A DNA stretch of 64,000 nucleotides from Thalassospira sp. MCCC 1A01428 (GTDB taxonomy: Bacteria; Pseudomonadota; Alphaproteobacteria; Rhodospirillales; Thalassospiraceae), in assembly GCF_002115825.1 (NCBI RefSeq), contig NZ_JFJZ01000008.1, positions 62,001-126,000 of the forward strand, in the 5' to 3' direction. The notes under the pieces are model-generated. The model had not been told where the DNA came from. It saw only the letters and a list, made by a program, of their open reading frames with translations, and did no database searches. A program made the position numbers and the translations under genes. Shown in pieces: positions 1 through 12,100 of the stretch (positions are counted from its first letter, which is position 1; every line of letters starts with the position of its first letter).

Positions 1-226
1 AAGTATTATTTTTTTGTTGCCGGTCATTGTTATTTACTGACCACCTCAATAATTAATGCTTCTCTAGCAAGACGAATGGGACATGTGGAAAGAAAGTTGC
101 ACAGGAAGACAATATCGACCGTTATTTCAATCAATAAACAGACATCAACTTATAAGAGAATGACAGAAAACGGTCACAATGCGCGAAACTGCATTGTCTG
201 CTGCAACATTATAAATACTTGGGGCG

Positions 227-1927
227 ATGATGATAAACCTATCCAATTGTACAATATCGACAAAACTGCGACTTTTATTAGGAATTGTCGCAGTCGCATT
301 TTTGGCCTTAACGGCCTATGACCTTTTTACCCTTCGCGGCACCCTTGTTGATGGTCGCAAGCAAAACGTCAAAAACGTTGTCGAAATGGCGCGCTCAACG
401 ATCGACCATTTCGCCCGGCAGGCGCAAAATGGCACCCTGTCGCAAGATGATGCCAAAACACAGGCACTGGCGGCGGTAAAAGACCAGCGGTTTAACGGCG
501 ACAACTACGTTTTTGTTATCGACCATAGTGCTCATATTCTGATGCACCCGATAAAACCGGAACTGAACGGCAAGGATGGCACCACAATTACCGACGAAAA
601 TGGTGTCAGAATATTTGCCGATCTGGCAAAGGTCGCATCTGCACCGCAAGGCGGATATCTGAACTATATCTGGCCCAAGCCAGATCAGAAAACCTCGGCA
701 CAGAAAATTTCATATGGCGCCAGCTATAAGCCCTGGGGATGGGTTATCGGCGCAGGCACCTATATCGATAATGTTGACGATGCCTTTTGGCAACGCGCCA
801 TCAGTGATATTATCGTAGCCTTGCTTGTTGTTGTCATTGTTGGCCTGATTGGCGCTGCAATTAGCCGTTCAACCGGGCGACCACTGGGCGATATCACCCG
901 GGCCATCAATGGTTTGGCACAGGGAAACAACAATATTGAAGTAGATATTCCCGATGTCGAAGACCGCCAGGATGAAATTGGCGAATTGGCCCGCGCACTT
1001 GCCGTTTTCCGGTCAAATCGAAAACGCAACGAAGCCGCAAGCGCCGAACATCAACGTAATCAGCAAGCCCAGATCGAACGGGCCCAGCGGATTGAACAGC
1101 TTATTGGCCAGTTTGAAGGCGATGTAACACAAAACCTGAACGGGGTTAACGATGCTGTGCGTAAATTGCATGGCACGGCAGGCGAAATGACCCGGCAGTC
1201 ATCGCACACCACCGATCAGGCCACTGCCGTTGCCGCAGCAACCGACCAGGCCGCCCGTAACGTTGATACAGTTGCTGCCGCAGCCGAACAGCTTGCAACC
1301 TCGATTGACGAAATCACCCAGCAGGTTAACCGCAGTTCCGATATCGCCCGGACCGGTGCGCAGGAAGCCGATGACGCCACCAAAATTTTTGCGGCCCTTG
1401 GCAGCGCTTCGGAAAAAATTGGTGAAGTTGTTCAGCTGATTCAGTCAATTGCCGAACAGACCAACCTTTTGGCCCTGAACGCCACGATTGAAGCCGCCCG
1501 CGCGGGCGAAGCCGGCAAGGGGTTTGCCGTCGTTGCAGCCGAGGTTAAAAACCTTGCCAACCAGACCACTCGCGCCACCGAAGATATTGCCGTACAGATT
1601 AACGACATTCAGGGATCCACCCAAAACGCCCTGGGCGCGATCAGCCATTTGTCCGGACGAATGAAGGAACTAAACGAAGTTGCCGCTGGCATTGCCGCCG
1701 CTGTTGCCGAACAGGATGCGGCCACCGGCGAAATTGCCCGCAATGTGGGCGAAGCCGCACAGGGAACCAAGGAAGTCTCGGCCAATGTTGCCGGATTGCG
1801 TCAGTCAGCTGAAAGCGAACGTGTCGCATCAAATGACGTATTAAATTCGGCACAGGGACTGGATCAAAAGTCTCATTCACTTATGAACCAGTTCCGCAAT
1901 TTTCTGGCTGATATCCGCAACGCCTGA
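227..1927 (+). CDS. Methyl-accepting chemotaxis protein with single-Cache sensor domain
   Basis: A 566-residue chemoreceptor of the inner membrane. Transmembrane segment 1 is at about residues 14-34. The periplasmic region (35-190) has single-Cache features such as [18 protein letters not shown] and [13 protein letters not shown], so it probably binds a small ligand. Transmembrane segment 2 is at about 191-213 and a HAMP linker at 214-268. The coiled-coil signalling domain carries the conserved hairpin tip [20 protein letters not shown] (about 408-427), which contacts CheA/CheW. The C-terminus ends in ADIRNA, so there is no CheR/CheB pentapeptide. Two adjacent ATGs (227 and 230) could start the protein; no strong ribosome site precedes either. 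The next gene is a close paralogue. The ligand cannot be predicted. Confidence 0.95.
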   Translation: MMINLSNCTISTKLRLLLGIVAVAFLALTAYDLFTLRGTLVDGRKQNVKNVVEMARSTIDHFARQAQNGTLSQDDAKTQALAAVKDQRFNGDNYVFVIDHSAHILMHPIKPELNGKDGTTITDENGVRIFADLAKVASAPQGGYLNYIWPKPDQKTSAQKISYGASYKPWGWVIGAGTYIDNVDDAFWQRAISDIIVALLVVVIVGLIGAAISRSTGRPLGDITRAINGLAQGNNNIEVDIPDVEDRQDEIGELARALAVFRSNRKRNEAASAEHQRNQQAQIERAQRIEQLIGQFEGDVTQNLNGVNDAVRKLHGTAGEMTRQSSHTTDQATAVAAATDQAARNVDTVAAAAEQLATSIDEITQQVNRSSDIARTGAQEADDATKIFAALGSASEKIGEVVQLIQSIAEQTNLLALNATIEAARAGEAGKGFAVVAAEVKNLANQTTRATEDIAVQINDIQGSTQNALGAISHLSGRMKELNEVAAGIAAAVAEQDAATGEIARNVGEAAQGTKEVSANVAGLRQSAESERVASNDVLNSAQGLDQKSHSLMNQFRNFLADIRNA

Positions 1928-1982
1928 GCCGGGATTTTCAAAACCGGACGCACCAACAACCCGGGATAATGTAAAACCATCT

Positions 1983-2017
1983 TTTAAAGGCAGGGCATAC
2001 CCTGCCTTTAAATTTAT
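1983..2017 (+). terminator. Rho-independent terminator of the first chemoreceptor gene
   Basis: A perfect 13-bp stem (1983-1995 with 2000-2012), loop CATA, followed by TTTAT. It lies about 55 bases after the chemoreceptor stop codon. Confidence 0.85.
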
Positions 2018-2629
2018 CCGCTGCAATCCCTTCATACGGGGTAAACACATTAATCAGGATAAGTGACCTGCCCCTTCACAGACCTGCACACCTGCGATGA
2101 CCTCGCCCTGGCGGCACATGCTCACTCATAATTCCGCTTCCCTGTGAAACAGCAACGCTTCTACCGGTTCTGATAGGACGTCTGTTTCCATGCCCGAAAC
2201 CAGGGTTAAACGACTCGTATATCCCCGTTATCGCCGGTCAAAAATGCCCCCGGAAGCATGTCGGGATAACAGCATGTTATTTTTTAGAACGGTTTTATGG
2301 GGGCAAAATGTTTGAAGACCACGCGCCACACAACCCTGAGGATAAAAAGAAGAAAATATTTTTCTTCTGGAATTATTATAAAAATTAAGCGAAACCGATA
2401 AGCTATAACAACATAATATTTTTCTTATATAAAATATACCCTTCAAACCCTTTTTAATCCTCAATAATTTTATTTTTTTGTGTTGCCACTTGGTATCAGA
2501 TCAATTCACGTCTGGATGAATTTTGCTATCTTTTTGCCACTATAAGGTGAATTGGCGATTTTCAGCATTTCGCAAGAATGGGCATTTAGCCGGTTCCGGT
2601 CTGGTAACATCACGCGCAGGGTTTCACAT
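2018..2629. other. Intergenic region between the two chemoreceptor genes
   Basis: About 610 bases with no convincing gene. The right half becomes AT-rich. It holds an A/T inverted repeat near 2349-2369, and the 12-mer AATATTTTTCTT occurs twice (near 2355 and 2416). A short palindrome, ATAACAGCATGTTAT followed by a T run, lies near 2263. The promoter of the second chemoreceptor must be here, but I could not place it with confidence. Confidence 0.5.
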
Positions 2630-4315
2630 ATGACTCTTTCCAATTTCTCAATTGCAGCAAAACTTCGTTTACTCATGATCCTCGTTGCGATTGCTTTATG
2701 TATTCCAACAGTTTTCGATCTGTTTACCCTGCGTTCAACCCTGCTTGACGATCGCAAGGAAAACATCCGCCAGATCATTGATATGGCCGAAACCAGCATT
2801 GCCCACCTGGATGACAAGGTAAAATCCGGCGACCTTACCGAGCAGGAAGCCAAACAACAGGCGCTTGATGCGATATCAAGGCTGCGTTTCAACGGCGATA
2901 ATTATGTTTTCATCATGGATGCAAATGGCACCATCGTCATGCATCCTGTAACGCCGTCCCTGGTTGGCAAAGGCGTTGCACAAATTAAAGATGCCAACGG
3001 CACGGCATTCCTGTCGGATCTGATCACGGCAGCCAAAGGCCACGATGGCGGATTTGTTAATTATGTATGGGCCAAACCCGGCCAAAACGGCACAGCACCG
3101 AAACTTTCCTATGCCCGCAACTTTGCCCCCTGGGGTTGGGTCTTAACCACCGGCATTTATATTGACGATGTTGATGCCATTTTCTGGCAGCGCGCCACCG
3201 CCGACATTACATTTGCTGCCATTTTACTGATCATTTTGTGCGTGATCGGCTTTTCCATTGGCCGGTCTATTACCAAACCCCTTGGCGAAATTACCAACGC
3301 CCTCACTGCCCTTATCGGCGGCAACACCGACGCCGAAATTCACCACACGGATCGCGAAGATGAAATTGGTGAACTTTCACGGGCATTTGTTGTTTTCCGT
3401 GAAAATCGCAAGGAAACCGACCGCCTGCAAACAGAACAGGCCCGTATCCAGCAGGAACACATCGATCGTGCCGAACGCATTGAAAACCTGATCCACAGTT
3501 TTGAAGGCGAAGTTGAAGGTAACCTGACCGTGGTAAACGCGGCGGTAACCCAGCTACGCGGCACGGCTGGCGATATGAGCAACCAGTCCTCGCACACAAC
3601 AGAACAGGCGACCGCCGTTGCCGCCGCCACCGAACAGGCTGCCAACAATGTTGATACCGTTGCGTCAGCCGCCGAACAGCTGGCTGCCGCGATTGACGAA
3701 ATCACCTTGCAGGTCAGCCGCAGTTCGCAAATTGCCCAGTCGGGTTCCGAAGAAGCCGACGAAGCCAGCGGACTGTTTAGTGCCCTTGGCGCCGCATCGG
3801 AAAAAATTGGCCAGGTTGTTGAACTGATCCAGTCCATTGCAGAACAAACCAACCTTTTGGCGCTAAACGCCACCATCGAGGCCGCCCGCGCCGGTGACGC
3901 GGGCAAGGGTTTTGCCGTGGTCGCGGCCGAGGTTAAAAACCTGGCCAACCAAACCACCCGCGCTACCGAAGAAATTGCCGGGCAAATTGGCGATATTCAG
4001 GGCTCGACCCAAAATGCCCTTGGGGCGATCCAGCATCTCGCCGCGCGCATGAAGGAACTAAACGAAGTAGCCGCCGGCATTGCCGCCGCCGTACAGGAAC
4101 AGGATGCCGCCACCGGCGAAATCGCCCGCAATGTTGCCGAAGCTGCCACCGGCACCAAGGAAGTTTCGCGCAATGTTGAAGGCTTGCGCGCATCTGCCGA
4201 GGATGAACGCCAGGCATCGGGCGAGGTATTGCACGCTGCCCGTGACCTTAGCGATAAATCCCACGCACTTTTGTCGCAAATCCACGACTTCCTGCGTGAT
4301 ATCCGGGCCGCATAA
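2630..4315 (+). CDS. Methyl-accepting chemotaxis protein, tandem paralogue
   Basis: A 561-residue chemoreceptor with the same plan as its upstream neighbour: transmembrane segment 1 at about 12-31, single-Cache periplasmic domain ([34 protein letters not shown]), transmembrane segment 2 near 188-208, HAMP, and a signalling domain with tip [20 protein letters not shown]. The open frame runs 26 codons further upstream, but the ATG at 2630 is preferred: it gives the same N-terminus as the paralogue ([13 protein letters not shown]) and has AGGG about 7 bases before it. The signalling halves of the two proteins are nearly identical while the sensor halves differ more, as expected for duplication followed by ligand divergence. 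Confidence 0.95.
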   Translation: MTLSNFSIAAKLRLLMILVAIALCIPTVFDLFTLRSTLLDDRKENIRQIIDMAETSIAHLDDKVKSGDLTEQEAKQQALDAISRLRFNGDNYVFIMDANGTIVMHPVTPSLVGKGVAQIKDANGTAFLSDLITAAKGHDGGFVNYVWAKPGQNGTAPKLSYARNFAPWGWVLTTGIYIDDVDAIFWQRATADITFAAILLIILCVIGFSIGRSITKPLGEITNALTALIGGNTDAEIHHTDREDEIGELSRAFVVFRENRKETDRLQTEQARIQQEHIDRAERIENLIHSFEGEVEGNLTVVNAAVTQLRGTAGDMSNQSSHTTEQATAVAAATEQAANNVDTVASAAEQLAAAIDEITLQVSRSSQIAQSGSEEADEASGLFSALGAASEKIGQVVELIQSIAEQTNLLALNATIEAARAGDAGKGFAVVAAEVKNLANQTTRATEEIAGQIGDIQGSTQNALGAIQHLAARMKELNEVAAGIAAAVQEQDAATGEIARNVAEAATGTKEVSRNVEGLRASAEDERQASGEVLHAARDLSDKSHALLSQIHDFLRDIRAA

Positions 4316-4337
4316 TTAACCCCGCATCAAACCCGAT

Positions 4338-4377
4338 AAAACGGGCAGGCTGAACATCATCAGTCTGCCCGTTTTTT
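4338..4377. terminator. Bidirectional terminator between chemoreceptor and hydrolase genes
   Basis: Stem AAAACGGGCAG (4338-4348) pairs with CTGCCCGTTTT (4365-4375) and is followed by a T run on the plus strand. The A run on its left can serve the convergent minus-strand hydrolase gene. Confidence 0.85.
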
Positions 4378-4436
4378 ATCGACAATACGTAATGTGCCAC
4401 GATTTAACGGCAGTCACCGGATAATGGCAGCAAAGC

Positions 4437-5120
4437 TCAGATAACCGCGCCACAGGCGACAAACAACGCTGCCGAGCGTGCCCGGGCCAATTTGGCATCG
4501 GCAGGGTCTGAATCCGGCCTGCCATCGTTATTAAAACCATGGCCGGAATTTTCATAAATATAAACCGGCACTTCGGGATGGGCTTTTTTGATCGTGGCTG
4601 TAACGTCATCGGCCGGAATATGCGCATCCTTGCGACCAAAATTGCAAATGACCGGGCATTTTAACGCCACATCGGCAATCCCGGCGACTCCGCCACCGTA
4701 ATAACTGACCGCTGCAGACAAATCGCTGATTTGCGCCGCAGCTCGCCACGCAACAGTACCGCCATAACAATAGCCGATTAAAAATACCGAGCCATTTTGC
4801 TTAAGTGCATCTACGCAAGCCTGCACATCAGATACCGGATTTTCAATGCCATTATCCCCGGCATATTGACGCCCGGTTTCAAAACCCCTGGCATCATGAT
4901 CGGCCACAAAGCCGCGTTCCTGGCGGTCAAACATCGATGGCACGATCACTTCATAGCCTTCGGCCACCCAGCGTTTTGCATCCTCGATCATATAATGATC
5001 CAGACCGAAAATTTCCTGAATCAGAACCAGCCCGCCTTTACGCGGCCCGGTTGGTGCCCCGTACCAGGCATCAAATTCAAATCCGTCTATCGCGGATGTC
5101 AGCTTTATCATTTCAGGCAT
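4437..5120 (-). CDS. Dienelactone hydrolase family protein
   Basis: A 227-residue cytoplasmic alpha/beta hydrolase of the dienelactone hydrolase family. The nucleophile lies in GYCYGG (Cys118), the acid in GRKDAHIP (Asp165) and the base in ENSGHGF (His194): the Cys-Asp-His triad typical of carboxymethylenebutenolidase-like enzymes. The length is normal. It sits alone between terminators, downstream of trxA but separated from it by a strong hairpin, and no ring-cleavage genes are nearby. A role in aromatic lactone hydrolysis is therefore not shown; the family is broad and the substrate is unknown. Confidence 0.9.
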   Translation of the reverse strand: MPEMIKLTSAIDGFEFDAWYGAPTGPRKGGLVLIQEIFGLDHYMIEDAKRWVAEGYEVIVPSMFDRQERGFVADHDARGFETGRQYAGDNGIENPVSDVQACVDALKQNGSVFLIGYCYGGTVAWRAAAQISDLSAAVSYYGGGVAGIADVALKCPVICNFGRKDAHIPADDVTATIKKAHPEVPVYIYENSGHGFNNDGRPDSDPADAKLARARSAALFVACGAVI

Positions 5121-5142
5121 TTCATTCTCCTGCTATCGGGCA

Positions 5143-5178
5143 AAAGAAAAGGCGGGGCCTGCCGGCACCCGCCTTTTT
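5143..5178 (-). terminator. Terminator of the thioredoxin gene
   Basis: Stem AAAAGGCGGG (5147-5156) with CCCGCCTTTT (5168-5177). On the minus strand it is followed by a T-rich tract. It lies just after the trxA stop. Confidence 0.8.
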
Positions 5179-5203
5179 CGATAGTTAAGTCCGCTCATGA
5201 CGA

Positions 5204-5524
<321 letters not shown>

Positions 5525-5617
5525 TCTGTCAGATCCTAGTTGTTACGAGGTCAAACGCCCAAGCGGGCAACCTCGATCCGCTTATGGATGCAAAGGTAGG
5601 CAGGCGGAGGCCAAAGG

Positions 5618-8600
5618 TCAAGCGCGTTGCATTCGCATCAGGGTTTCTGGCAGTTCCACCATCCACGGCCCGTTGGTCCACAGAATATGACAGCGAATGA
5701 TTTTATCTGGGTACATCTGGGTCAATGCATCGCGATAAATCGCCATTTGCCGCCGATATGCCATTGGCGTTTGGGCCACATCGCGCGGCGGCGGACGGTT
5801 GGTTTTATAGTCCACAATCATAACCTCATCGCCAGTTATCACCAATCGGTCAATCTGGGCAGAAACCACATCCCCCCCCACAATCCCCACCAAAGGCACC
5901 TCGGCGCGCGACGCGGGGCCAAAGATTGGTGCAAAATCGGGATTATCGAAAATCGCCAATGTTTCATTGGCAATTTCAAACTGCTGGTCGGGCTCCAACC
6001 CATGCACCGGCTGGCCTAAAAACCGTTCAGCGGCATCAAACCGGCGATCGGGCGCCAGGTCGGGCAACAGTTCAAGCAATTTATGGATCAAAATACCGCG
6101 TTTGAAACTTTGCCCCTGATCCCCGCCCAAGGGCGATTGCACCGATGGTTCGTCTTCCAACGGGCGACTGGGCGCCAGAGGGCGCGGCGGAAATACTTCT
6201 TCGGGGGCCACTGTCCGGATCAGTTTGCGCATTCCCACATCATCGGATGATGTGTCTGCCCCAGCGGTTGCCATCCCCGTCGCAATCTTGTCCAGCTTGG
6301 GTTCCGCACTTTGTTTGGTTTCCCAAATAAAGCCATCCCCTTGCCAACCAGAGGGCGAAAGCATGCTAAAATCCATCGCGTCGGGCGATGCAAAATCGCT
6401 TAGGGCCGCTTCACACAAATTATACCAGCAATGTTCGGGCGGGGTTTTCTGCCCCTGCCAGCCACAAATATAAAGCCGGTCTTCGGCCCGGGTCAGCGCC
6501 ACATAAAGCAGGCGGTTATATTCCTGATCGCGTTTTAAGGCGATGTCATCGCGCAACAGCTTTACCCGGTCATTTTCCAGGGCCACACGGGGTAACCAGA
6601 ACATCAACTGGTCCTTATCCTGCCAAAACAGGTTCGGGGCCTGGGTGGGGACTTGCATGGTATCGGGCAAGAACACAATCGGGGCCTGAAGGCCCTTGGC
6701 CCCATGCACCGTCATGATCCGCACTTCATCGCGGCCACTTTGTTCCAGGTCGCGTTTAATCTCGGCATCGCCGGCCATCAACCAATGCAAAAATCCTTGC
6801 AGGGTCGGGGCGTGTTCGGCCTCGTAATTCATTGCCAGGTTCAAAAATTCATCTATCGGGTCGTTGGCTTCGATCCCTAACCGGCCCACAAGGCGCGCGC
6901 GTACCCCACGTGCCCCCTCGCCGCGCCCCCCCAGCAATTCGCCATACAGCTCAAACGGGCGTTCATAATCCACCCGCCCCAGCCATCGCGCCAAAAAGCC
7001 ATAGGCCCGCGCAAACATCGGGTCATCCCCGGCCCGTTCACGCAGCGCGTGCCACAATGTGCGCCTGCGGTTATGGGCCAGATGAAACAACTGATCCTCG
7101 CTAAAACCAATGATCGGGCTTTTCAGCAAGGTTGCCAAATTCAAATCATCATCAGTCATCAGCAAAAACCGGCCAAAGGCGATCAGGTCCATCACAGCGA
7201 GCTGTTCGGTAATTTCCATGCGGTCCACACCGGCCACTGGCACGTTGCGTTCTTTAAGGGCCTTTACCACTTCATCGACAAAGGCGGTGCGCCGTCGCAC
7301 CAAAATCATAAAATCACCGGCCCGTACCGCCCGCCCGCGCGAGGGCAAAACTTCACGGCTGTCGATTGCATGGCGAATATGCCCGGCAATGACGCGCGCC
7401 AGCCTTATTTCCGGGTCATCAAGGCGCACAATTTTGGTTGGCGGCGTCCAGGGTTCTTGCTCTTCACGCGCCAGCGGGGCCACCGGCGGCCATAATTCAA
7501 TGCGCCCGGCATGGCCCTGCCGAAAGGCCTGGTGGGCAACATCGCGGCCTTCATCGCCCACGCCCTGACGGGCAATTGGCCCGGCAAACACCTTGTCCAC
7601 CACGCCCAGAACCGCATCGGTCGAGCGAAACGATATGTTCATCGGCACTTCACGCCATTCGGCCTCAATCTCGGCGGCACGTCGGGCAAAATGGCGGCGC
7701 ATGTCGGCAAACTTTTCGGGGTCGGCGCGCTGAAAACTGTAAATCGATTGTTTCGCATCCCCAACGGCAAAGATAGTGCGGGGTTTATCTTCGTGCTGGC
7801 TGGCATCGTTGAAAAATTCTTCAGCCAGAATTTGCACAACTTTCCATTGGTCCGGGTTGGTATCCTGGGCCTCGTCAATCAGGATATGTTCCAACCCTTC
7901 GTCCAGTTTAAACAATACCCATCCAGCCATTCCGGCCTGTTGTTCCAAAAGGCGCACGCTGTTTAAAATCAGGTCATCATAATCCAGCCACGCATGGAGC
8001 GCCTTTTTGCGGGCATAACGCGCCAACATGGCTTCGCCCATGCAAATCAGGGCGGTTGTCGATTCCGCCAGCATCGCTGCCTTGCGGTTTTTCTCAAGTT
8101 CCACCAGCCGCGCACATTCCTGTTCCAGCGCATCGGCCCCGGACGGGTGATTCTCGCCCGCTTTTTTGGTAATCAGCTTTGCGCGCGGCGCACCGGTGGA
8201 GGCCGTAAAAAACACAGTGCGATAATCGCTAAAAACCGCGATACGGGCATCAATATCGGTTTTTTCCAAAAACTGCACCAAGGCGGGCACACGGTCCTTG
8301 TCGGTTTTTGTCCCGGCCTCAAGGGCTGCCAGCGCCATCATCAAGCCGTCGCGATCAAATGCGCCATCGGCAAGAGCCGCCCGCAACATCATATCGGCCG
8401 TTTGCCCCGGTGCCACGCCCAACGATTTATAAACCGCCTCACACATGCGATCACGGCCATGATGAAAATCCAGCATCCGTTTTAACCGGCCCCGTTCACG
8501 GGCCAGATCGCGCATCACATCACCAAAGGCCCCTTCGCGGACCTGCCCTGTCACCACTGCCAGGGCATCGGCCAAAATCGGGTCTTGCCCGCTGCGCGCA

Positions 8601-9169
8601 TAGGCCAGCACTTCTTCCTGGGTATCGGCCATCGTTTCGGCTGCGGTACGGTCATCCATAATTTCAAAGTGCGGGGCCAACCCGGCTTCTAATGGAAACC
8701 GGCGCAACAAGGATTGGCAAAAGGCATGAATGGTCTGAATTTTCATCCCGCCTGGCGCGTCAAGCACACTGGCAAACAGGCGACGTGCCCGGGGCGTTTC
8801 ATCTGCGCCCGGTGCTGTCCCGGCCAGTTCGGCCAGATCGCGCTGTAAATCGGCATCATCCATCGTCGCCCAGCGGCCCAGCCGTTCATTCACCCGGTTG
8901 GCCATTTCGGCAGCGGCAGCCTTGGTAAAGGTCAAACATAATATGCGGTGCGGTTCCGTGCCCGATAACATCTGGCGCAAAACCCGGTCCGACAGCACCT
9001 TGGTTTTGCCCGCCCCGGCCGATGCCGACACCCACACCGATGCCATCGGGTCCGATGCCATACGCTGCAACACGTTAGGGTCGTCACCGCCGCCATCCCC
9101 CCCGGTTAACAGCACAGACGGGCGATTATCCGCAACATTCATTCCGGCACCCTCAACAGAATTTCTCAT
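5618..9169 (-). CDS. addA: Double-strand break repair helicase-nuclease AddA
   Basis: An 1183-residue UvrD-like helicase with a C-terminal RecB-type nuclease; with AddB it resects double-strand DNA ends for RecA-dependent repair. Visible motifs in order: Walker A SASAGAGKTK (near residue 50), motif II LIDEAQDTNPDQW, motif III VGDAKQSIYSFQRA, motif V VRIMTVHGAKGLQAP, motif VI YVALTRAEDRLY, and the nuclease residues in AQIDRLV and VDYKTNRPPP near the C-terminus. I start it at 9169: that ATG overlaps the addB stop as ATGA and has GGAG about 10 bases upstream. A start further upstream would run deep into addB. An in-frame ATG at 9142 is the alternative. Confidence 0.95.
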   Translation of the reverse strand: MRNSVEGAGMNVADNRPSVLLTGGDGGGDDPNVLQRMASDPMASVWVSASAGAGKTKVLSDRVLRQMLSGTEPHRILCLTFTKAAAAEMANRVNERLGRWATMDDADLQRDLAELAGTAPGADETPRARRLFASVLDAPGGMKIQTIHAFCQSLLRRFPLEAGLAPHFEIMDDRTAAETMADTQEEVLAYARSGQDPILADALAVVTGQVREGAFGDVMRDLARERGRLKRMLDFHHGRDRMCEAVYKSLGVAPGQTADMMLRAALADGAFDRDGLMMALAALEAGTKTDKDRVPALVQFLEKTDIDARIAVFSDYRTVFFTASTGAPRAKLITKKAGENHPSGADALEQECARLVELEKNRKAAMLAESTTALICMGEAMLARYARKKALHAWLDYDDLILNSVRLLEQQAGMAGWVLFKLDEGLEHILIDEAQDTNPDQWKVVQILAEEFFNDASQHEDKPRTIFAVGDAKQSIYSFQRADPEKFADMRRHFARRAAEIEAEWREVPMNISFRSTDAVLGVVDKVFAGPIARQGVGDEGRDVAHQAFRQGHAGRIELWPPVAPLAREEQEPWTPPTKIVRLDDPEIRLARVIAGHIRHAIDSREVLPSRGRAVRAGDFMILVRRRTAFVDEVVKALKERNVPVAGVDRMEITEQLAVMDLIAFGRFLLMTDDDLNLATLLKSPIIGFSEDQLFHLAHNRRRTLWHALRERAGDDPMFARAYGFLARWLGRVDYERPFELYGELLGGRGEGARGVRARLVGRLGIEANDPIDEFLNLAMNYEAEHAPTLQGFLHWLMAGDAEIKRDLEQSGRDEVRIMTVHGAKGLQAPIVFLPDTMQVPTQAPNLFWQDKDQLMFWLPRVALENDRVKLLRDDIALKRDQEYNRLLYVALTRAEDRLYICGWQGQKTPPEHCWYNLCEAALSDFASPDAMDFSMLSPSGWQGDGFIWETKQSAEPKLDKIATGMATAGADTSSDDVGMRKLIRTVAPEEVFPPRPLAPSRPLEDEPSVQSPLGGDQGQSFKRGILIHKLLELLPDLAPDRRFDAAERFLGQPVHGLEPDQQFEIANETLAIFDNPDFAPIFGPASRAEVPLVGIVGGDVVSAQIDRLVITGDEVMIVDYKTNRPPPRDVAQTPMAYRRQMAIYRDALTQMYPDKIIRCHILWTNGPWMVELPETLMRMQRA

Positions 9170-12100
9170 TTCTCGTCTCCGGCGTTGATGGCTGCCAAGG
9201 CAGGTTCGCCCTCGCCCGTTTCTTCGCTGCCCATCCATTCGCGCGCCCGCGACAAATGCACGTAATCGGAATATTTCGGGGCATTATCGGGGTGCGGCAC
9301 GCTTAAATACGGGGTTTGCGGGTCGGCAAAGGCGGTGGCAAGGGCGGCCACCCCGGCAACCGCATCGCGCGCAAGGTCATGCGGGGTGGTTTTCATCCGC
9401 GCGGTATCAATTTCGCGAATTTCCCCTGCCGGGTCCCCGCCCGATAGCTTCCAAAACGCATAGGACGCGGGCGGGCCTTTATCCACGTCATTAAAGCCGC
9501 CCTGCTCGGCAATCGCCCCTTCCAGCGGCAATTGCGGGGCGAACCCGTTAATCACGTCCTTGGCGCTGGGCGGCACGCCGGTTTTATAATCAATAATCGC
9601 AATGCCACCATCGCGCAGCACATCCACCCGGTCCGCCCGGGCATAAACCTCAAACCCTGATCCTAAAACAAGGCTGCCGCTGCGTTCGGTATAGGATGCG
9701 CGCAAATAATCGCGCCGCCCGGCTTCGGTTTGCACAAACCATTTGGCAATGCGCCCAAAGCGGGGCCACCAAAACGCCCATAACCCCGGGCGGGCTTTTA
9801 ACGGGGCAAAAACCTCTTCGCCAATCGCCATCAGGCGGGCTTCGGAATCGGCGGGTAAATAATCATGATACTGGCTGATAAACCGGTCCAGCGCCTCGTG
9901 AATGTAATTGCCATAATCGGCCGCACCGGGGTCCAGGTCGATATCATCCAGGCTTTGCAATTTCAAAATATGGCGGGCATAAATCGCATAAGGGTCGCGC
10001 ATCCATGTTTCAATTTGCGTGACCGACAGGCGGTTGGGCCGGGCCGCGACCGGCGGTGTCGGTGCCGGGCGGCCCACGCGCACGCGCATTTCGGCTGTGG
10101 GTTCATCAAGCTGATCGGCCAAGTGGCGCCACTGCGTGGCATCGGCCTTTTCCATTGCCACGCCAGACTTGCGCAAAAGGTTTTCAATCCGTAACAACCA
10201 CCGCGACGGTACGGTTGGCGTGCCGCCGACGCGCAAGGCGCGGGTCATTACCACTGTTGGCGCGCAAAACAGTTGCTGAAAATCATGGGCGGACTGGCCA
10301 ATGCGATGTTCAGGGGCGGGCAAGCCAAATTTGGCGCGCATCGGGCGGCTCATCCACGGGTCGGACCCGGCATCAGGCGGCCAGACGCCTTCGTTTAGCC
10401 CACCCAATATGGTTAAATCGGCCTGCTGCATCTGGGCTTCGACCGTGCCCCAAATAAACAAACGCGGATGTTTACCAAACCTTGGGCGCACCGCCCGGTC
10501 GGCCATCAAGGCATCTAAAAACGCGCCATATCGCGCGCCTTGCAAGGCATCAAATCCCGGCAAAGCCTGCAACAATTCATAAACGAAATCGGCCAGGGCT
10601 TCGCCCGCATCGCCGCGCCACAGGCGGTCTGGCCCGCTTTGCTGGTCGCTGGCCGCCAATGTTTCGCAACACCGCACATGGGTGCGCAGGGCTTCGACCG
10701 GCAGCACAGTTTTATCTGCCATCAAATCAAGCAACGGCGACAAGGACGCCTCAAGGGCTTCGACCAGGTGATGCAAACGTTGATGATCATCGCGAATACG
10801 TTCGATCCGCGGGGCTGCATTCACCGCATCAGCCCTGGTTATCCGCTCGATGGTTTCATCGCACCAGCCATCAATCGCATCGGCCAAACCGGCCAATCCC
10901 GGCCCCGGGCGTGGACCGCGCAAAATTTGCAATTCCAGCAGGCGGGTTTGCGTACGAAACGTTTCGGGGGGTAAACCAGCCGCACATAACGGGTGCTTTA
11001 ATAGCTCCAGCAACGCTACAGGGGCAAATTGTTCTTGCACGGTACGCACCACCAGCCGCATGAAAATGGCCGGGGCCGTATCATGCAAGGGCACCCCGGC
11101 GGAATCATCAACATCAATTTCCCAGCGCCGCAATTCAGTAGCCACCCGGCGGGCCAACCCGCGATCGGGTGTGACCAGCGCACAGGTCTTGCCGGGGTCC
11201 TCCAGCGCGTCGCGCATCATCAGGGCGATGGTTGCGGCCTCTTCGCGCGCACCGGAACAATCCACCCGCAACACACCTGCCAAAACATCGGGCGCAAAAT
11301 CATCAATATAGCGCCATTGATCAGTGGTTTGGGCCGGGCGCAATGCTTCGCGCGCCAAACGCCGCCGTTCATAGCGCGCATTGCCCGGCATTCCAGCCGC
11401 ATGCTGGGGGGATGCGACGGACGGCACAGAAACGCGGGCATCTTCATTGCCATCCGCAAACAAATCACGCATCGCAGGCGCAATTGCCGATTTTTGAATG
11501 GCGGCACCTTGCAAAGGCACGCCAGCATTGCTGCCATCGTTGCCCCCATCTTCTCCCCCCCAAGGCAAAACATCATCCGCCGTACGCTCTATCTGGTTTA
11601 ACAGCCGTGCCAGCAAATGTTGTGGATGGGCGGCATCCTCGTTAATCGCCAGCCAATCGCCTGCGGACAGACCACTCATTAACCCCGGTAACACCACCCG
11701 CCCCTGTGGCAGGTTTAAAACCGCACCCACCAACGTGCGCAATGCGGGGAACGGGGCCGTGGACCCGGCCACAATCACCGGGTAGTCGGGCGGGTTAACA
11801 CCCCAAAGCTCGATTTGGGCCGCAATCATGGCGTTGCGCCGGGCGGCACGGTCGCTCACCCCTTGATCAGCCAAAATATTTGGCCAAAAGGTGGTCAGGA
11901 TTTGCAAAAATTCCAGCGTTAATTGCCAGTGTTGGGCAAATTCGGTCGGTACCAAACCTTCAAGATCATCGAATTTGCAATTTTCGGTTTGCACCTGGTC
12001 TAAAAAGCGGGCCAGTTCGCCTGCCAGCCGTGCCGCCTGATCGGCCGTTGGTTTTTCACCTTTGTAATCGGCGCGCGACATGATCAACCGGGTCAACAGC

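Noticed and set aside
2375-2402. Possible sigma-28 flagellar promoter (CCGATAA) before the second chemoreceptor
   Set aside because: The TAAA-like -35 part is too close (about 11-12 bases instead of 15) and the site is 230 bases from the gene.
2228-2464. 78-codon minus-strand open frame between the two chemoreceptors
   Set aside because: AT-rich, no ribosome site or family resemblance; likely chance.
3-2487. Similar T-rich strings ending in TTGCC upstream of both chemoreceptor genes (about 3-21 and 2469-2487)
   Set aside because: Resemblance is limited to a homopolymer run and five bases, and the distances to the starts differ; not enough to claim a shared regulatory site.
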